From the NCBI GenBank assembly GCA_903813345.2, contig CAIIXF020000003.1, positions 6,409,815-6,473,814 on the forward strand: a stretch of DNA of 64,000 nucleotides, read 5' to 3'. Below the pieces are notes generated by a model. That model ran no database searches, was not told the origin of the DNA, and saw nothing but the letters and a program-made list of their open reading frames with translations. Position 1 is the stretch's first letter, and every line of letters starts with the position of its first letter. Below are positions 13,201-26,700 of the stretch, piece by piece. This DNA is from Owenia fusiformis. Taxonomy: Eukaryota; Annelida; Polychaeta; Sabellida; Oweniidae. Made by a program: the position numbers and the translations under genes.

Positions 13201-16170
13201 TTTTATCGCTTCACTTAGATGAGGATTATAATTCTACGATTGCGTTTTCTTATATCTTGTATCAATACACGTCTGGAGAATTTTTTCAATCCCTTGTCAG
13301 TTTAAATCTGTCTAGAAATTTTCACGCCACGGAATCCAACAAGTGCTAATCAAGATGCCAACGTTTTCTTAAATTAGGGATATTATTGCAATTAAATCAT
13401 AATGCTATCTGAAACTGGAAACTTAAAGAAAGCCCATTGGGGCTAATTTATGTAATAGTGCTTTTTAGAGACTTTTGGGCTTTGAAGAACTTCAGTTCAG
13501 AAATATTAACCCAATACTAAATCTTGCCACAAAGTTCAAAATCACCCCCCTCCTCAGTTTTTCTTCCCTAACTGTAGGCAAATGGTGAAATTTCCAATTC
13601 ACTATCAAATGAAAAAATACAAAAGTTCAAATTTCATATTCTTATGATTTAAGTATTATTCACTGAGTTACAAGAACCCAATTATTCAAATCATGTAAAT
13701 ACAAGGAGTTTTTGAGGTTGAGAATTTAGAGCCTATAAAGCTCCTCAAAAGCAAAGTAGTGATTGTTAGGATTAAATCCAGCTGGGTTTCAAAGACTCGT
13801 CTCACATATTTTCTCATCAAGAATACAAAGGGTGGAAGCTGCCAACTTCATATGACCCATTAAATTTGAACTTGAAATTAAAGGCAGAATGAGAAATATA
13901 GGGGTGACAAATATACCATGCAACATGTAATGTATGAGTAAATGACCTCCCAATATATTCTTTGTGTACAGTCTCCCTAATAAAAAATGTGAGTACTGAA
14001 TAAAAGGATAACATTTCACATAAAAAATAACTTTTTCTAAATAAGATATGTCAAGAGTCTAAAGCCAGTTCCATCCAAATAACACTTCATAACCTGGATG
14101 ACAAAATTACAAAAAGTCTCCATTAATCTGAAAGACCTAATATTGATAAACATCAAGAATTGCTCAAAATGAATACAGCTTTACAGTTAGAGATGTCTAC
14201 AGCTGTCTACAGACCATTATATAAAAGTGAAATATTGTAGAATTAACTCATTTTGTTGAAGCTTTTGTTCTATAATATGATCTAAGTCTACAATTCCAAT
14301 ATGATCGCAATAATTTTAATAAATTGGTCTGTGGTATGTAGAACTGCATATCAGGTTCAACAGAGTTATCAAATGCCGATTTTCATAATCATTCATCATT
14401 TCTAGTATTATACCCTTTTAAATAAACTGTTATCCTATTGAATAGAATTTGAGTTATGAGTATAACCTTTCACACCTCATTTTTAAATATAAAGTGTTTT
14501 TCCCAGTCTTTACTCAAATCAATGCAAAATTCTGATTATAAATCTTAAATAAATAGATCATCAATTATTGTAATTAAAACATGAGTTTCTGAATTTCTAA
14601 TCCGAACACTTTTTAGTCCCATTTTGATATCTCCCATTCACTCCCATGTTAAAAACAATAAAAAGTGAAATCTTAGTCTTTTGGTGTTCCCAGTTAGTCT
14701 CATAACTATATCCAAATTTTAGAGGCAAAAATAATTTTCTACATATATTGCTGGTTGCTAAGAGAATTTTTAGGATTTATGCGATTTTTTTTCAAAAAAT
14801 AGAGGTAACAGATAATTCAAGTTCAGGCCTGACAGTACTCGAAAATGTCTGATTAGTCAATTTTTGATTTAGTATGCAATATGTAACGCCAAGAGCCAAA
14901 TACATACATGATATTCTAATATTAGAAACAGTTATCAATAAAAAGTGATACTTTCATTTTAGTGTTTAATTTGGATCAGTTCATGGAAAAAATAACTTAT
15001 CAAACCCCTGGCTCTATAAATCAACACTTTACTCAAAGAAATCATTGCACTCCATCTCAGCCACCAAGCATTTAATAATTACATTTATCAATTTATGTCT
15101 CTGACCTAACATGTGAAGTTTTATATCATAGTACTATAATATTATTCTAACATTTTCTGTTATAAAAATTATGCCACATTCTGGTGACTTGGAATTTTGC
15201 ACTTACAATTTGAAGGTTTGCTTTGGTGAAGACATTATGTACCCATCTTTCATTAAAAAGCTAGTCCAGCTATCCTTTTTGCCCCCCCCCACTAACTGAC
15301 TAAATGCATCCCTACCTCCTCTGTGTGAGAAGTTTTCATACCTGTGGAGTCAGGTAGTGGGAGGGCATAAGCACAAATATATATTTTAGGCATAAAGTCT
15401 GCAAGTTGCAATCTATTACCTGGTAATTACCTGATCCAGGTATAAAGTAATAAACTACCCAATTCAAGACACAGGGATTAATAAACACATAGTCTGGGGG
15501 TAAAAAGAAAGAAGATATTCTGGATTTTGAAGCCCTGCGATCGGAGGATGGTAATAATTTACCCATCCCACTCTTAACTGGATCCATATTTTGTGATAAT
15601 GTTTGAGAAATGAGCGAAGATTTCAAAGGAAACCTAGAATGACATGTAAGAGAGGATAAAGGCACCTGAGTATACATTCACACTCAGGTAGACCCTTGAA
15701 GAAAATAGAAGAGTTATTATTATTCTTTTTTGGAATCATTGTATCCCAAATAAACAATCCAATGATCAAACTACATACAACACAAGAAGTGTTACACTAA
15801 ATCTTATCCTAATAACCAAAAACTGATAGTTCCAATAAATGATTCCAGAGAAAAAGATGTTGATTCTAGTGACGTTGTTAAATGATTTTAGAGGCATCCA
15901 TTGTCTTTTATGTATGCACTCCAGTGACATAAGTCACAAAGCTGATCATATCAGGATGCATTGGTAAATCATATTTTTCTATGAACACATGTCAATACTA
16001 AATTCTTTTTTTTGATTGACGACATAGGTTGTTATTTGCCCAGTATTTCAATTTTTGTATAAAACATTGAATTATAGATACAACTTATGATACTCATGTC
16101 TCGGACTGCCATCTATTATCTGAATTGTTCAGAATATTTGTTTCTCCATATTATAGTATAGCAAGGTAGT
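10209..16170. other. AT-rich DNA; one hairpin (11142) and G-runs, no supported gene
   Basis: G-runs occur at 10858-10871 and 12678-12693, and a C-run at 15283. The longest ORF (minus, 15336-15677, 113 codons) has no recognisable domain, although it ends near a donor-like CACAG|GTATG; I do not call it. Confidence 0.5.
11142..11253. repeat. Hairpin with about 40-base arms
   Basis: CTAAGAGGGGGAATATCCCA..GAAGAACCTA pairs with GATAGGTTTCTCC..TGGGATATTTCCCCTCTTAG around a 30-base loop. It is a MITE-like relic with no coding potential. Confidence 0.6.
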
Positions 16171-16838
16171 ACCATGCAAATTGTCACCACATACCATTTG
16201 TTACAAACACCGACCACCAAATGCCAACCCCCGAACACCATCCACAAAAAAGAGGGAGACTATAATGCCTATAACAATATGGGAAAAAATGGTCAAATTC
16301 ATGTGTATTGTGATGTACTGAATAAATAAACATTACTTTTGTCACATAACCATTGATTCCTGGCTAATCAGACACAGGGAAAAGGAAGAAACTAATAGTG
16401 GATGACGTCTGGAGCAGAGGGTGAATGCTGTTGAATTAACAAATATTCACAAATAATAGATTCTCCATGGATACCTAAATTTAATCATTTTTCCAGTCTA
16501 TATAATTTTTCTGTGGTTTCATTAGCAACTGCTTGTTTTTACCAAAATAGTCTGTTATTTTGAGAAATTTTGCAACTGTTTCACGTTAAAATAATGATTC
16601 TCAGTAGTTTCGTCTGCTGCTTGCATATATTTTGTCAGAAAATCTAGTGAATCTCCTATGATTATTATAAGCATATCTTGTATCTCACTTTATAAACACA
16701 AGGCATGAACATGCAAAATCTCACCACTTACCATTTGTTACAGACATTGAATGCCAAATGCAGATGCTGGACAGAGGACACCAACCGCTGTCATAAAAGA
16801 GACCATAACAATATGTCACCACTTTTGGTGGTGACATA
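16171..16838. repeat. Two copies of a dispersed ATGCAAAATSTCACCAC repeat
   Basis: The copies at 16171-16283 and 16706-16838 share the blocks ATGCAAA..TCACCAC, ACCATTTGTTACARAC, and ATAACAATATG. A third copy is at 35816-35910 and a weak one near 35245. The second copy ends in a hairpin, GTCACCACTTTTGGTGGTGAC at 16818. Confidence 0.6.
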
Positions 16839-17219
16839 CAAAATAATATAAACCACTCACCATATGTTCCCCTCTGCTTGTGATCTTGTTTAAACACTGT
16901 CTATGGAATTGCCCATTGGTTGAAATCTGTGACACTATGGATTACACTCTGTGACTTCGACTTACAATCTGTGACACATCATTCCATTCTGTGACACATT
17001 GTCAGACAACGATTCTTGCTGCAACAGTAGTTGAATCTTTCAGATCACAGACGGCTTCTCAGATTCTGGAAGACATAATATACAGATGGCTAAATATACT
17101 TGGTACTACCCTGCTCTCTAATCACCCAGTATAACAACCCTCTAAATAACACCAATTGATTCATAATTTGGAACTCAACCAATCAGACACAAACACATAG
17201 TCACATTAATACATGAATA

Positions 17220-17398
17220 GTAAAACAAATTGTGTATAGTGAACACATATGGAGCCAAAATGTTCATAATAGTTAGGTGTTCATTACAGAGAGGTGATCC
17301 TTTACAGAAGTCAGTAGAGTATGTGCTGAGAAGATGTGTTCACTAGATACATGTGTTCACTAGAGACGGTTGTTCACTTAGACAGGTTTTACTCTATA
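17220..17398. repeat. GTGTTCACTA-family repeat, copy 2
   Basis: It starts with GTGTATAGTGAACACATATG and ends TTCACTTAGACAGGTTTTAC, so the termini are imperfect inverses. Internal GTGTTCACTAGAKAC-type near-repeats occur. It is closely parallel to 9015-9215. The mariner element begins right at its end. Confidence 0.6.
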
Positions 17399-17400
17399 TA

Positions 17401-18424
17401 CGAGGGTTGATCACAAAGTTCTCATAATATCTCTCTAATTTCTTTATTTTTCAATATATTCTAATGAAATTTTCACAGAAAATGCAGCATAGAATGTCTT
17501 ATTAATTCAACAAAAAATATTTAGTTTAACAGAAATATTAAATAAGAAATGGTTGCAATGGTAACGGCAAATCAAGGCACCTGGGGCAAATAAAAGTAAT
17601 TGAGAGAATGGCTCAAATTAACCATGTTAACACACATAATAAACTCTCATAAATTACCAAACACGTTAAAATGTTAACTTGAATATGTTGTAAAGTGCTT
17701 TTACTATTAAAAAATTGATCATGTGAATTGTGTGATGTCATAGGGGATGCTTCCATGCTTCATTAGATGTGATACCAGAGTCTGAGTCTCAAAGCTAATG
17801 ATCAGAAATGACCGAGGAAGAGAATGCAATAGATGCAGAGATCTTCAGAAAAATAAAATTCATACTGATAAAAGTTATGTTAAGTTTGTAAGATCCTTTG
17901 GTCAGACTAAACATGATCTAAAACAAATATTTTGCTAAGATATCAACAAAATTACACCCTGTGTGTGGTCTGTACATGTCAAAAATGAACTAAAGGGGCA
18001 AAATCAATTTTCCTCAGGATATTTAACAAAACAGTCATGTGGTCTAACAGTCACTTCTAATGAAGCATAACAATCATCCATTATGGGATCACACAATTCA
18101 CATGACCACTATAATAGTTCACAACAGTCAAGAGCACATATTATTTGACAATTTACTGTGTTTGATAGCTTATTTGACAACTTATTATGTATTTAAACAT
18201 TCTTAATGAAGGCTATTTTAGCTTGTTTTTTTTATTTGCCCCGGGTGCTTTGATTTCAAGTTACTATGGCAACCATTTCTAATTTAATGTTTCTGTTATT
18301 CTAAATATTTTTTGCTGGATTAATAAAACATTCCATGCTGCACATTCTGTGAAAATTTCATCGGAAAATATTGAAAAATAAATAAATTAGAGAGATATTA
18401 TGAGAACTTTATGATCAACCCTCG
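17401..18424. mobile_element. Mariner-type non-autonomous element with about 375-base arms
   Basis: The ends CGAGGGTTGATCACAAAGTT and inverse are flanked by TATA on both sides (17397-17400 and 18425-18428), consistent with TA target duplication. The outer arms match for about 215 bases at roughly 85 percent by eye. A second inverted block pairs 17717-17773 (GATCATGTGAATTGTGTGAT) with 18051-18107. The 1024-base element has no transposase sequence. Confidence 0.78.
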
Positions 18425-18428
18425 TATA

Positions 18429-20665
18429 ATGTCTTTGAGGGTTGAAAGTCTCTGATTTGCTCAGCATGGTCACATATTCAATTCATACATGTACAAAGAG
18501 TACAAGTACACTGATTCCTCTTGCAAAGGGTTACTATGTAATAAATGCCAGGAAGATATCCCTCATTGGAAGAATGCCATTCCGTAATTAGCAGAGAAAA
18601 ACTGGTAAAATATATAAGCAAGAGTCTTGCATGTTTTCTTCATCCAAGGAGGAATTCACCATATTTCAGCGAAGGAGCTCCTTCAAGAATCACCTTTTAT
18701 ATGTTTTCAGATATTGTTTTCACATTTTGTAATTTTCTTAATGTAACTTCAGAAAAAAACATTTCAGTGCTTCACTTGATGAACTCCAAATGGAACAACT
18801 TCTAACAATTATCTGTTAATAATAAAATCTTTGAAATATATCTGTTAGACCTGATTAACAAATTGTTGCAGACTTTATCAAAATATGTTCAGTGGATAAC
18901 ATATTTATCTTTTTATATTACGCACTGAGAACCACTCAACAACTAATCCCATGAAATCTTCTTTTATACTTAAGTAAACCTCCTGTGTTAATTATTTGAA
19001 TTTTCTTTAACATGTGGTTACTCTTTAAGTTTTTTTTCTCAAATAATTACCAGACTTTCTTCCCTAAGAATTAACCTTGGTTAAAATTAATCCTCTGCTC
19101 TTGCTTATTTCACTCAATTTCTCTCTAAAATTTGAATAAAGTGTCTGATTTTCTTGCATTTCTATACAATTTAGAGTGTTGACTACATGCCTGTATGTTT
19201 TATTCCTTGTTAATTCCACTTCTTTTCACTCTATTTTCATTTAAAAAATGCCCATCATGATTTTCCTCTCAGAGCCAATGTCTTAAATTAAGCCCTCTAG
19301 AATTTGTTAGATATTCTTTACATTGATGATCTTTAGTTTGTCTTCAAGAACACAGGTTCTTTCCGAGATATCTCCCTAATTTTAGCCTCGGGGAATCTTT
19401 GTACATATTTCTTATTTCTCCCAGTATCTTTGGGTACATTGTAAAATATCTTCTGGAGATGACCTTTTCAAAGAACATTTATCACAAGGAACTATTTCTA
19501 TTCTAAAGGGATACATTTGTTCAGAATATTCTTCAAATTACATAAGGTAGAAATATACATCATACTAAAAGTGCTTTTAATTTCTTCCAAGATATTTAAC
19601 AAATTCTATATATGTAATATACATAATTACAAAGTAAATAAAGTAGGCATATAATTATAAAGTAATTTTGCTTGATTATTAAAAAGAAATTGCAAATGCA
19701 CTATATTAATTTTATTCAGAAATACTTCCGGTCTATAGTTAAACTTTGTTCATACTTCCAGTCCACTATTTTGCTTTAAGCACGAAAAATACCTTTGATT
19801 TCAAGACACTCATATAATCAATATATTTCTTTGGAATTCCTCTAATTTTAAGATCCATAAAATAGTTCAGATAGCATAAGTTGATTAAATTCTTTTAGGC
19901 GGTTATTTCATGATTTGCATAATGTTAGTGCTGAATTATGACAATTATTCGACTTCTATTAATTACTGCCATTGTTTTGTTCATATCATATTCTCTCAGT
20001 ACATTGCTATACAAACGCTCATACATATTTGAGAGAGATATTGAATTTTAGAAATTGATACTCGCCATTTATTGAATTTGTAATTCTAAGAGCGAAGAAT
20101 GGAAAGTGATAAAATTAACAAACTCTCACAAAAAATTCAAACCTCAATATTTCTAGTTTTGCATTTAAAATGAAAAACTACGAAACCAAAAATAAACACA
20201 TCTTTGTCTTTAAATCATAAAACATTAAAATGTATGCTGTTTAATGGGAAATTCTTTGAATGGAGAGTTTAAACCTATTGTGATAACTCTACAATTAGGA
20301 AAGAGAATTCTGTAATAATTCGATAAAGAATGAGTTCCATAAAATTTTTAGAAAGCAATAAACTGCCGATGAATAAATCCAGGACGTAGACCTAATATAG
20401 AGACAATAATGACATCATATCAAATATTCGAATTTGTCATGAATTCGACAGAATGTCCAGGATGTATGTGTTAATTAAATATGGTGAAATAATAAGCAAT
20501 TTAATAATGCAAATATTCTAGCTTTATTAAATATTGGTGCTATATTGGATTAAACAGTGCATGCAACTGCTCTTTTCAGCAAGGATTTATTTACTGGCCA
20601 TTTTTTAATTTTGAAAACCTTAATTGAGTAGAATGCACCTAGTTAGGATAAATCCATTATTTACA
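18429..20665. other. AT-rich DNA with one dispersed repeat copy
   Basis: Apart from the repeat at 19100-19260 nothing is recognised; the 86-codon ORF at 18545 has no features. Confidence 0.5.
19100..19260. repeat. Dispersed TTTCTCTCTAAAATTTGAAT repeat, best copy
   Basis: Blocks TTTCTCTCTAAAATTTGAAT, GTCTGATTTTCTTGCATTTC and CCTTGTTAATTCCACTTC occur here. Related pieces lie at 22350-22411 (minus), 22957-23030, 23146-23215 and 25515-25640. Confidence 0.5.
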
Positions 20666-20778
20666 GTCGGTTTTGGATACAAGATCTATTTCTAGGGAAA
20701 TATGTGTGTCCTGCATATAAGATACATGAACATAATACACATATTTCCATCAGGATAAACCTGTATCCAAAACCTCCC
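20666..20778. repeat. Small hairpin element, GGTTTTGGATAC ends, copy 1
   Basis: CGGTTTTGGATACAAGATCT pairs with the inverse GATAAACCTGTATCCAAAAC, and AAATATGTGT pairs with ACACATATTT inside. The outer ends are shared with the hairpin at 41961-42043. Confidence 0.55.
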
Positions 20779-23700
20779 AGTACACAACCCTTATGCAGAG
20801 AAAGGGGACCTAAGATAAGTGAAATTAATACTAAGTATCACCTTATGAACCATCATCAGAAAAGCTATGTAAATGTTAACTGAAACTGGTGCAACATCAT
20901 CAATTGAGAGTTGTGCTTTAAGACCTTAAAGGCTTTCTACAATAGTATAACTTTTAAGTTATCTGCTCACCTTGTATACTATGGTTATTATAGCAATGCG
21001 ACCATGTCAAAGAAAATTCATTCTGGCGCACCAGGCAATATAACAATTTGTGAAGACATCTTGAAATTATTATTATTTCATCAGATTGATGAAATGGGTG
21101 GAATGAGCGACAAGCCTTTAAAGATGAAACAGCAAATTCCAGTGAATTCCCTGCAATAGAAAGAGCTAGATCATAGAGAATGAGAAAGGGTCTCCCCACA
21201 TTATTGTGTATGCACTTCCAGCAGGTGCATTTCTAGATCCTGTATACAGTGAACACTTTACCCTTACCCGTTTTAAAACTCTAATCTGATATTTCTCAGG
21301 AAATCAAATAATTTCATAAGCATGAACATAATTATGTGAAACTCTTTAATGAATCTTATATATCAAACTGAGACAGTTTTATTTTTTGGGATGCGGAAAA
21401 TTATTATATGCAATTAATTTACATGAATCTATAGAATATCTCTCGAAGGTCGGATTAGTTGGTCTATGGAATATATTGTCAATTTCTATATTCTACCTAT
21501 ATACTGGTAAAGCAGGACTCTACCCACGATTCTTTGCACTATCATGTGATATAAGTTTAACCTATCATGTGTACTGGTTCAGATTCATAGCTTGACGAAT
21601 GCTTTTGAGTCATACGGAAATGAGTTATATGTTTCATGAAACAATGCTAGCTCATATGTAATAGTTCAAATTCTGTTAATATGTGATGCTGGTAAGCCTG
21701 GTTCTTCATTATGTATTACTGAGTCTAATGTAGTTCTGACCAGCCCTTATTTGACTGAAAATGAAATCATAGAATTAGAGGATATTAATCTGTTAGGTAG
21801 ATCTATAACACATTGTCCATACAACATACTTTGGATTTACTTACTCCATCTTGGGAATATACACAAACCATGGTGTCACCGTACCAAAGTACATTACATT
21901 GTATTTCATGAAATAAACAAATTTCAATTTCTTAAAAGCAAGAACTAATTATAAAAAGCAATGTTTTTATTTAATTATAAACAACAAACATACCTGTAAA
22001 ACCACCTTGTACAGTTCAACAGACAATACATTTTCCTGATCAACATATTTTTATTTATTTCAAGACTATAATCTTAACAGATAACAAAATAGAACAGCTT
22101 GCTTCTCAAGAATAATTCGACGCAAAAATGTCGGAACTTGTTCTGGAAATTGATAAATAAGATGCAGAATTCCACCTTCCTGGTAAACATCCCAAAATAT
22201 CTATTCTTTATAGTTCTATGTCTCGGCCTACTTGTAAAATAACAAGATGGGCATGTTTTAAAATGAAAAATACAGTGAAAAAGAATGGAATTAGCATGGA
22301 ATAAAATACATAGGCATTTAGTTAAAACTCTAAATTGTACAGAAATGTTCAAAAATCAGGAAGTTCATTCAAATTTTAGAGAGAAATGAGAGGAATTAAC
22401 AAGCATGAAGACATAACAAGTTCTGGGCATGCACCTGTTAATATAGAGCCCAGGAACATGCAAGGCAGGTGAAAATCCTAGTAATTTCTTTTATTTTAGG
22501 ATAGTTTTTATTTGGTAAGACCGTAAGAATATGATGCCCGGAGTTTACCACAGGGCTAAAAGAAATGGGTGGTTATTCTGAGATATATGTAACCAATCTA
22601 TGTTACGTACCAACAGAAAGCTTGCAAAATTCCCAAAATGTAACATTTTCTTAATCTAAACTGACTGGATGCTATTAGAATAAATAGGCCTCTAATGGTA
22701 AAAGAAGAATTCTGAAATAAACTAAATCATTCCTATCTATCATTGTCTCAATTCAGACAATCCATTCATTCTTTCAAGGTCAAGACGACATTGATAATAT
22801 TTCAAACAATTTGTATTTTTCTGTTATTTTGTTGTTGCCCTTTGTGTTCTCATTATAAGAATGACCCAGAATTCCTCTCTGATATTAAATAGAGCATCTA
22901 ACTAACATTTAAATGAAGTATCTTAAATCATGTCACATTTCTAAATAACCTAAAATGTCAGTTACATCCCTGTTTGTTTTATTCCTCGCCGATTCCACTC
23001 TTTTTCACAGCACATGTATTTTGCAAGAATACGATTCATGGAAATTACAAGAAGCAAACGAATCTCTCTTATTACACCATGCCACATATCCTTAGCAAAA
23101 TTGGCTATTAATGTCAAAATGACTCAAGGAACAAACGATTAAATAAAAAAAACTATTTTATTTCTTGCCGATTCATCCCATTTTCACTGTATTTGAAAAA
23201 ATGGCCCTGTTATGTAAGAATGAGGTTCCAGGTGGAGATATTGTAAATGTTAACATTTAAGGAGAGGCATCTTACCTGATAGCAACAGGTAAACATATAA
23301 TTTAAGTCTTCTACTGCCAGTTCTCAGATCCTCTCAGGGATCTACATCAAATTCCAGGGACGTTACCTACTCATAACCAGCTTTTGCAAAGGGGGAGGGG
23401 GGGGGGGCAGTTTAAAATTCCAGGGGGCTCAAAATTGAGAATTTTGACCTGAAAAATATTCACTTGAAAAATACTAAAAACGGTGAAACTAAAATAATTT
23501 TGGCTGGAGAGGAGGGGGGGGGAATTTAGTTAAATGACCTAAATTACTATCTCTAGGCTTGATCATTGCCACAGTTTGACAAAAAGAACACCAGAGTTAA
23601 TAAATTACAGCAAATTTTGGAGAGGCAATTGGCTTGACAGGTGTTCAACTTATTAAGGTGTTTTACATTTATTTAATGGATAGCTTGTGTTCTACTTATA

Positions 23701-26700
23701 GGGGTGTTCTACTTACAGAAGCATTCCAGTTTTCATAGATCTATGCTAAAGCATATGAGTGCTTATAAAATATTGATCGTCACTATATTTAAACATATAA
23801 AGGAGGTATTTGGAAACACAACCCCATAAAACAATAAAAACCAACTAATAACATTATTACAATAATCTATATTGAAATCATCAATATTCAAATAATATAT
23901 ACCAAGAAACTAATGAAAAATGAACTTCTAGAAATTGATCTATATCCCCGCACTGTTATTATTCTCTGTAACAGAACCAAATGATATTCTCTAACGATCT
24001 TCAAGAATTCTTTGTTCAATAACCTTTCTCTGCAACTGTTAATCCTGCAGACCAATATATCAAGCTTTACTGCGTTTATCTGTTGAACCATCTTATAATT
24101 CCAACGTGGCTATTTTAAGACCGCCCGACAAAGGGTTATGATGTAATATGTCATTTTTTGTATTATTTCAATTGTTATTCAAGTTTATCTTAACCGCATC
24201 AAAAAATCAATATCCACTGAAGGTGTAAAACTTATTCCATATGTGGGATATGGGGATAAGGTTACCATTTGGCGGTAAATATTGATTCAATCAATCATAC
24301 GTATATTGATAGATTGTGAAATTGGGGAGAAGAATTGAAAACAAACAATTGTCTTCAACATTTGTAAAATCTCGACATAATTTAAAAATATTTATACCTC
24401 ATGCTGTTCAATGTTGAGTCATATTTCCATGGCAATTACTTACAGTCGTTTTAAACAATTTATATTTCATTAAATTATATTTTCTGGAAAGATGTCTATC
24501 TATGATTTCTTGTTTGTGACATCTGTCTCTAAAATCAGGATCTATTTCTTAATCTACCAAAGCCTGTCTACAATTTGTTCTTTAACAACAATTAATTCCT
24601 TTCAATCTTTTTTGCATTATTTTAAAATATAATGAGATACTGAACATGCAAGCTCCTCATTCTATAGTAACATCTTGTTTTTATGAATCCACTTCGAATT
24701 CTATACATTATCGGGTCACTTTACTCTACGGATGTATTCTAGATATTTCATCATTTCAGAACATATATTTCTTTTTCATTTTTTCTATCTAATATTTTTT
24801 CAACTTCATTCTATTAAATCTTGCGTTCAATACATGCACCATTTGCCATTTCTTTATCATTTTTGGAATCAAGAAATTAACAGAAAATAACTGCTGGCCA
24901 TGTACAGTAAGTGATGATGAAAATAGAGAAACAAAACAAAACTGAGAAAAATAAAGAATCAAAACTGAGTATGAACATTATTTCACATAAAACATATCTA
25001 ATACTTACATAACAGCAGTATGTCACCAGTATTCTTCAAAACGATAATATTCAAGACGCAATGATGTAATTATAACGTTCTGTGTAGTCTCTTCTCTTTA
25101 GAGTCTGCTTCAACACTACAGAACACATACGACCAACTGTTGCCTGTTAGACTCATATATTATACCATAATTCCAATACGGAGAATCGCGATTACCAATC
25201 TCCTTAGGCTAAGCCATACATAGAAATCTAATACAGAATTTCTGAGTTAATTTCCCCGCACTCCAAGAATATAACGAGGCAATCAATATATTTCCTATTT
25301 AAACAATGCATTCCAAGTTTCAGTCAAATATTTTTGCAATCGTTCAATTTCAAGAGGAATATGATTTTGTTTCAATATTCGCAAGTGCTCCATATATTGA
25401 GTCAGGTCTGTCTGAGGTTAATACGTCACAACAGCTGTGCTATCACTGATCTCACTAAGGGTAACATAAATGCTAAATATCACTATAACGATCCAAAAGA
25501 TCACTGATACTCTGCATTGATTCTCTTTAAAATTTGAATAAACTGTCTGATTTTTTTGTGTCTCTAAACAATTTAAAATGTCAACTTGAATTCTATCTTA
25601 GTTATTCCTTGGTATTTCTTCTAATTTCTCATAAAATTGTGAAATAAATCATGCAGGAGTCATTCAGTAGACAATGCATGTGGATTTGAATGTTCGTGGT
25701 AATTACTAATAATCTAGGGACGTTTTTTCTGATCTAACAGGCTGTGTAACATGAAAGGCGATAATTAATTGGATTACAGATTCCCCATCAACGCTCTTTT
25801 ACATATCGTTATTCAATTTTATAGAAACAGGAAAATAAACTTTGTCGTCTCTTGCCATTAATTTCACCATTTATGTGCTCTGTGTCGGTATGACAAAATC
25901 TATGCAAATTTATAAACCTCATTGATTATATTACATAACTAAATAAAAATTTGATTATTTTTTTCCAAAATTTCATGAGCAACCACATGTAAGTTTGAGA
26001 AGAGTGGAAATCCGTCTGTAAGATTAGCAAACATAAAACATGACTCAGTCAGCACTAATGGGAGTTGTAGATGCTGATTGGAGAACTATTCCTTTTAATG
26101 ACTGCATCCATTAATTCTTTCAGATTTGCATTTTAAATGGCTTTCTCTAGTTCTTTGTAACATATCACATAAATATGCTTTCCTTTTTAGCTCTGGATTA
26201 GCATAATCGCTATCATCTTTTACCCACATCCCTCGATTATTTTCCACCTCCGACAAGTGTCCCTTGCGGATTAGAAACCATTCTTATGAGAATTTAAATA
26301 AATACACCTCGTAAACTGAATTACCTCTGATATTCACAGATCAATCAATAAGGAACTAGATTTTTCATGCCATGTAATTGTGTTCAGAGCGATAATTCAC
26401 AGATTAGATCCGATTATTCAAGTTTATGCTCAAGGGTGAAGAGATGCTTGTTTTCAATGCTTAGCATCTTTAGGTCGATAAATCTTCTGCGATATCTCTT
26501 AGAACGAGAAGAGATCGGGGAAATTATTGCATACAATCACTCGCAAGAAATTATATTCCTTCCCAGCTTTCCTCAATAAACAATAAGAGTCTATTCAGAT
26601 CTATCGCTGTATCTAAACATGACGTCTCTAAAGAAGAAGGAGATTTAAGGTTACATAATACTTTTCAAACGTATTCTTCAATATTGTTTATATGGAATAT

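Noticed and set aside
15336-15677. Minus-strand 113-codon ORF ending near a splice-donor-like CACAG|GTATG
   Set aside because: No domain, no partner exons, ordinary AT-rich composition; length is within chance for this much sequence.
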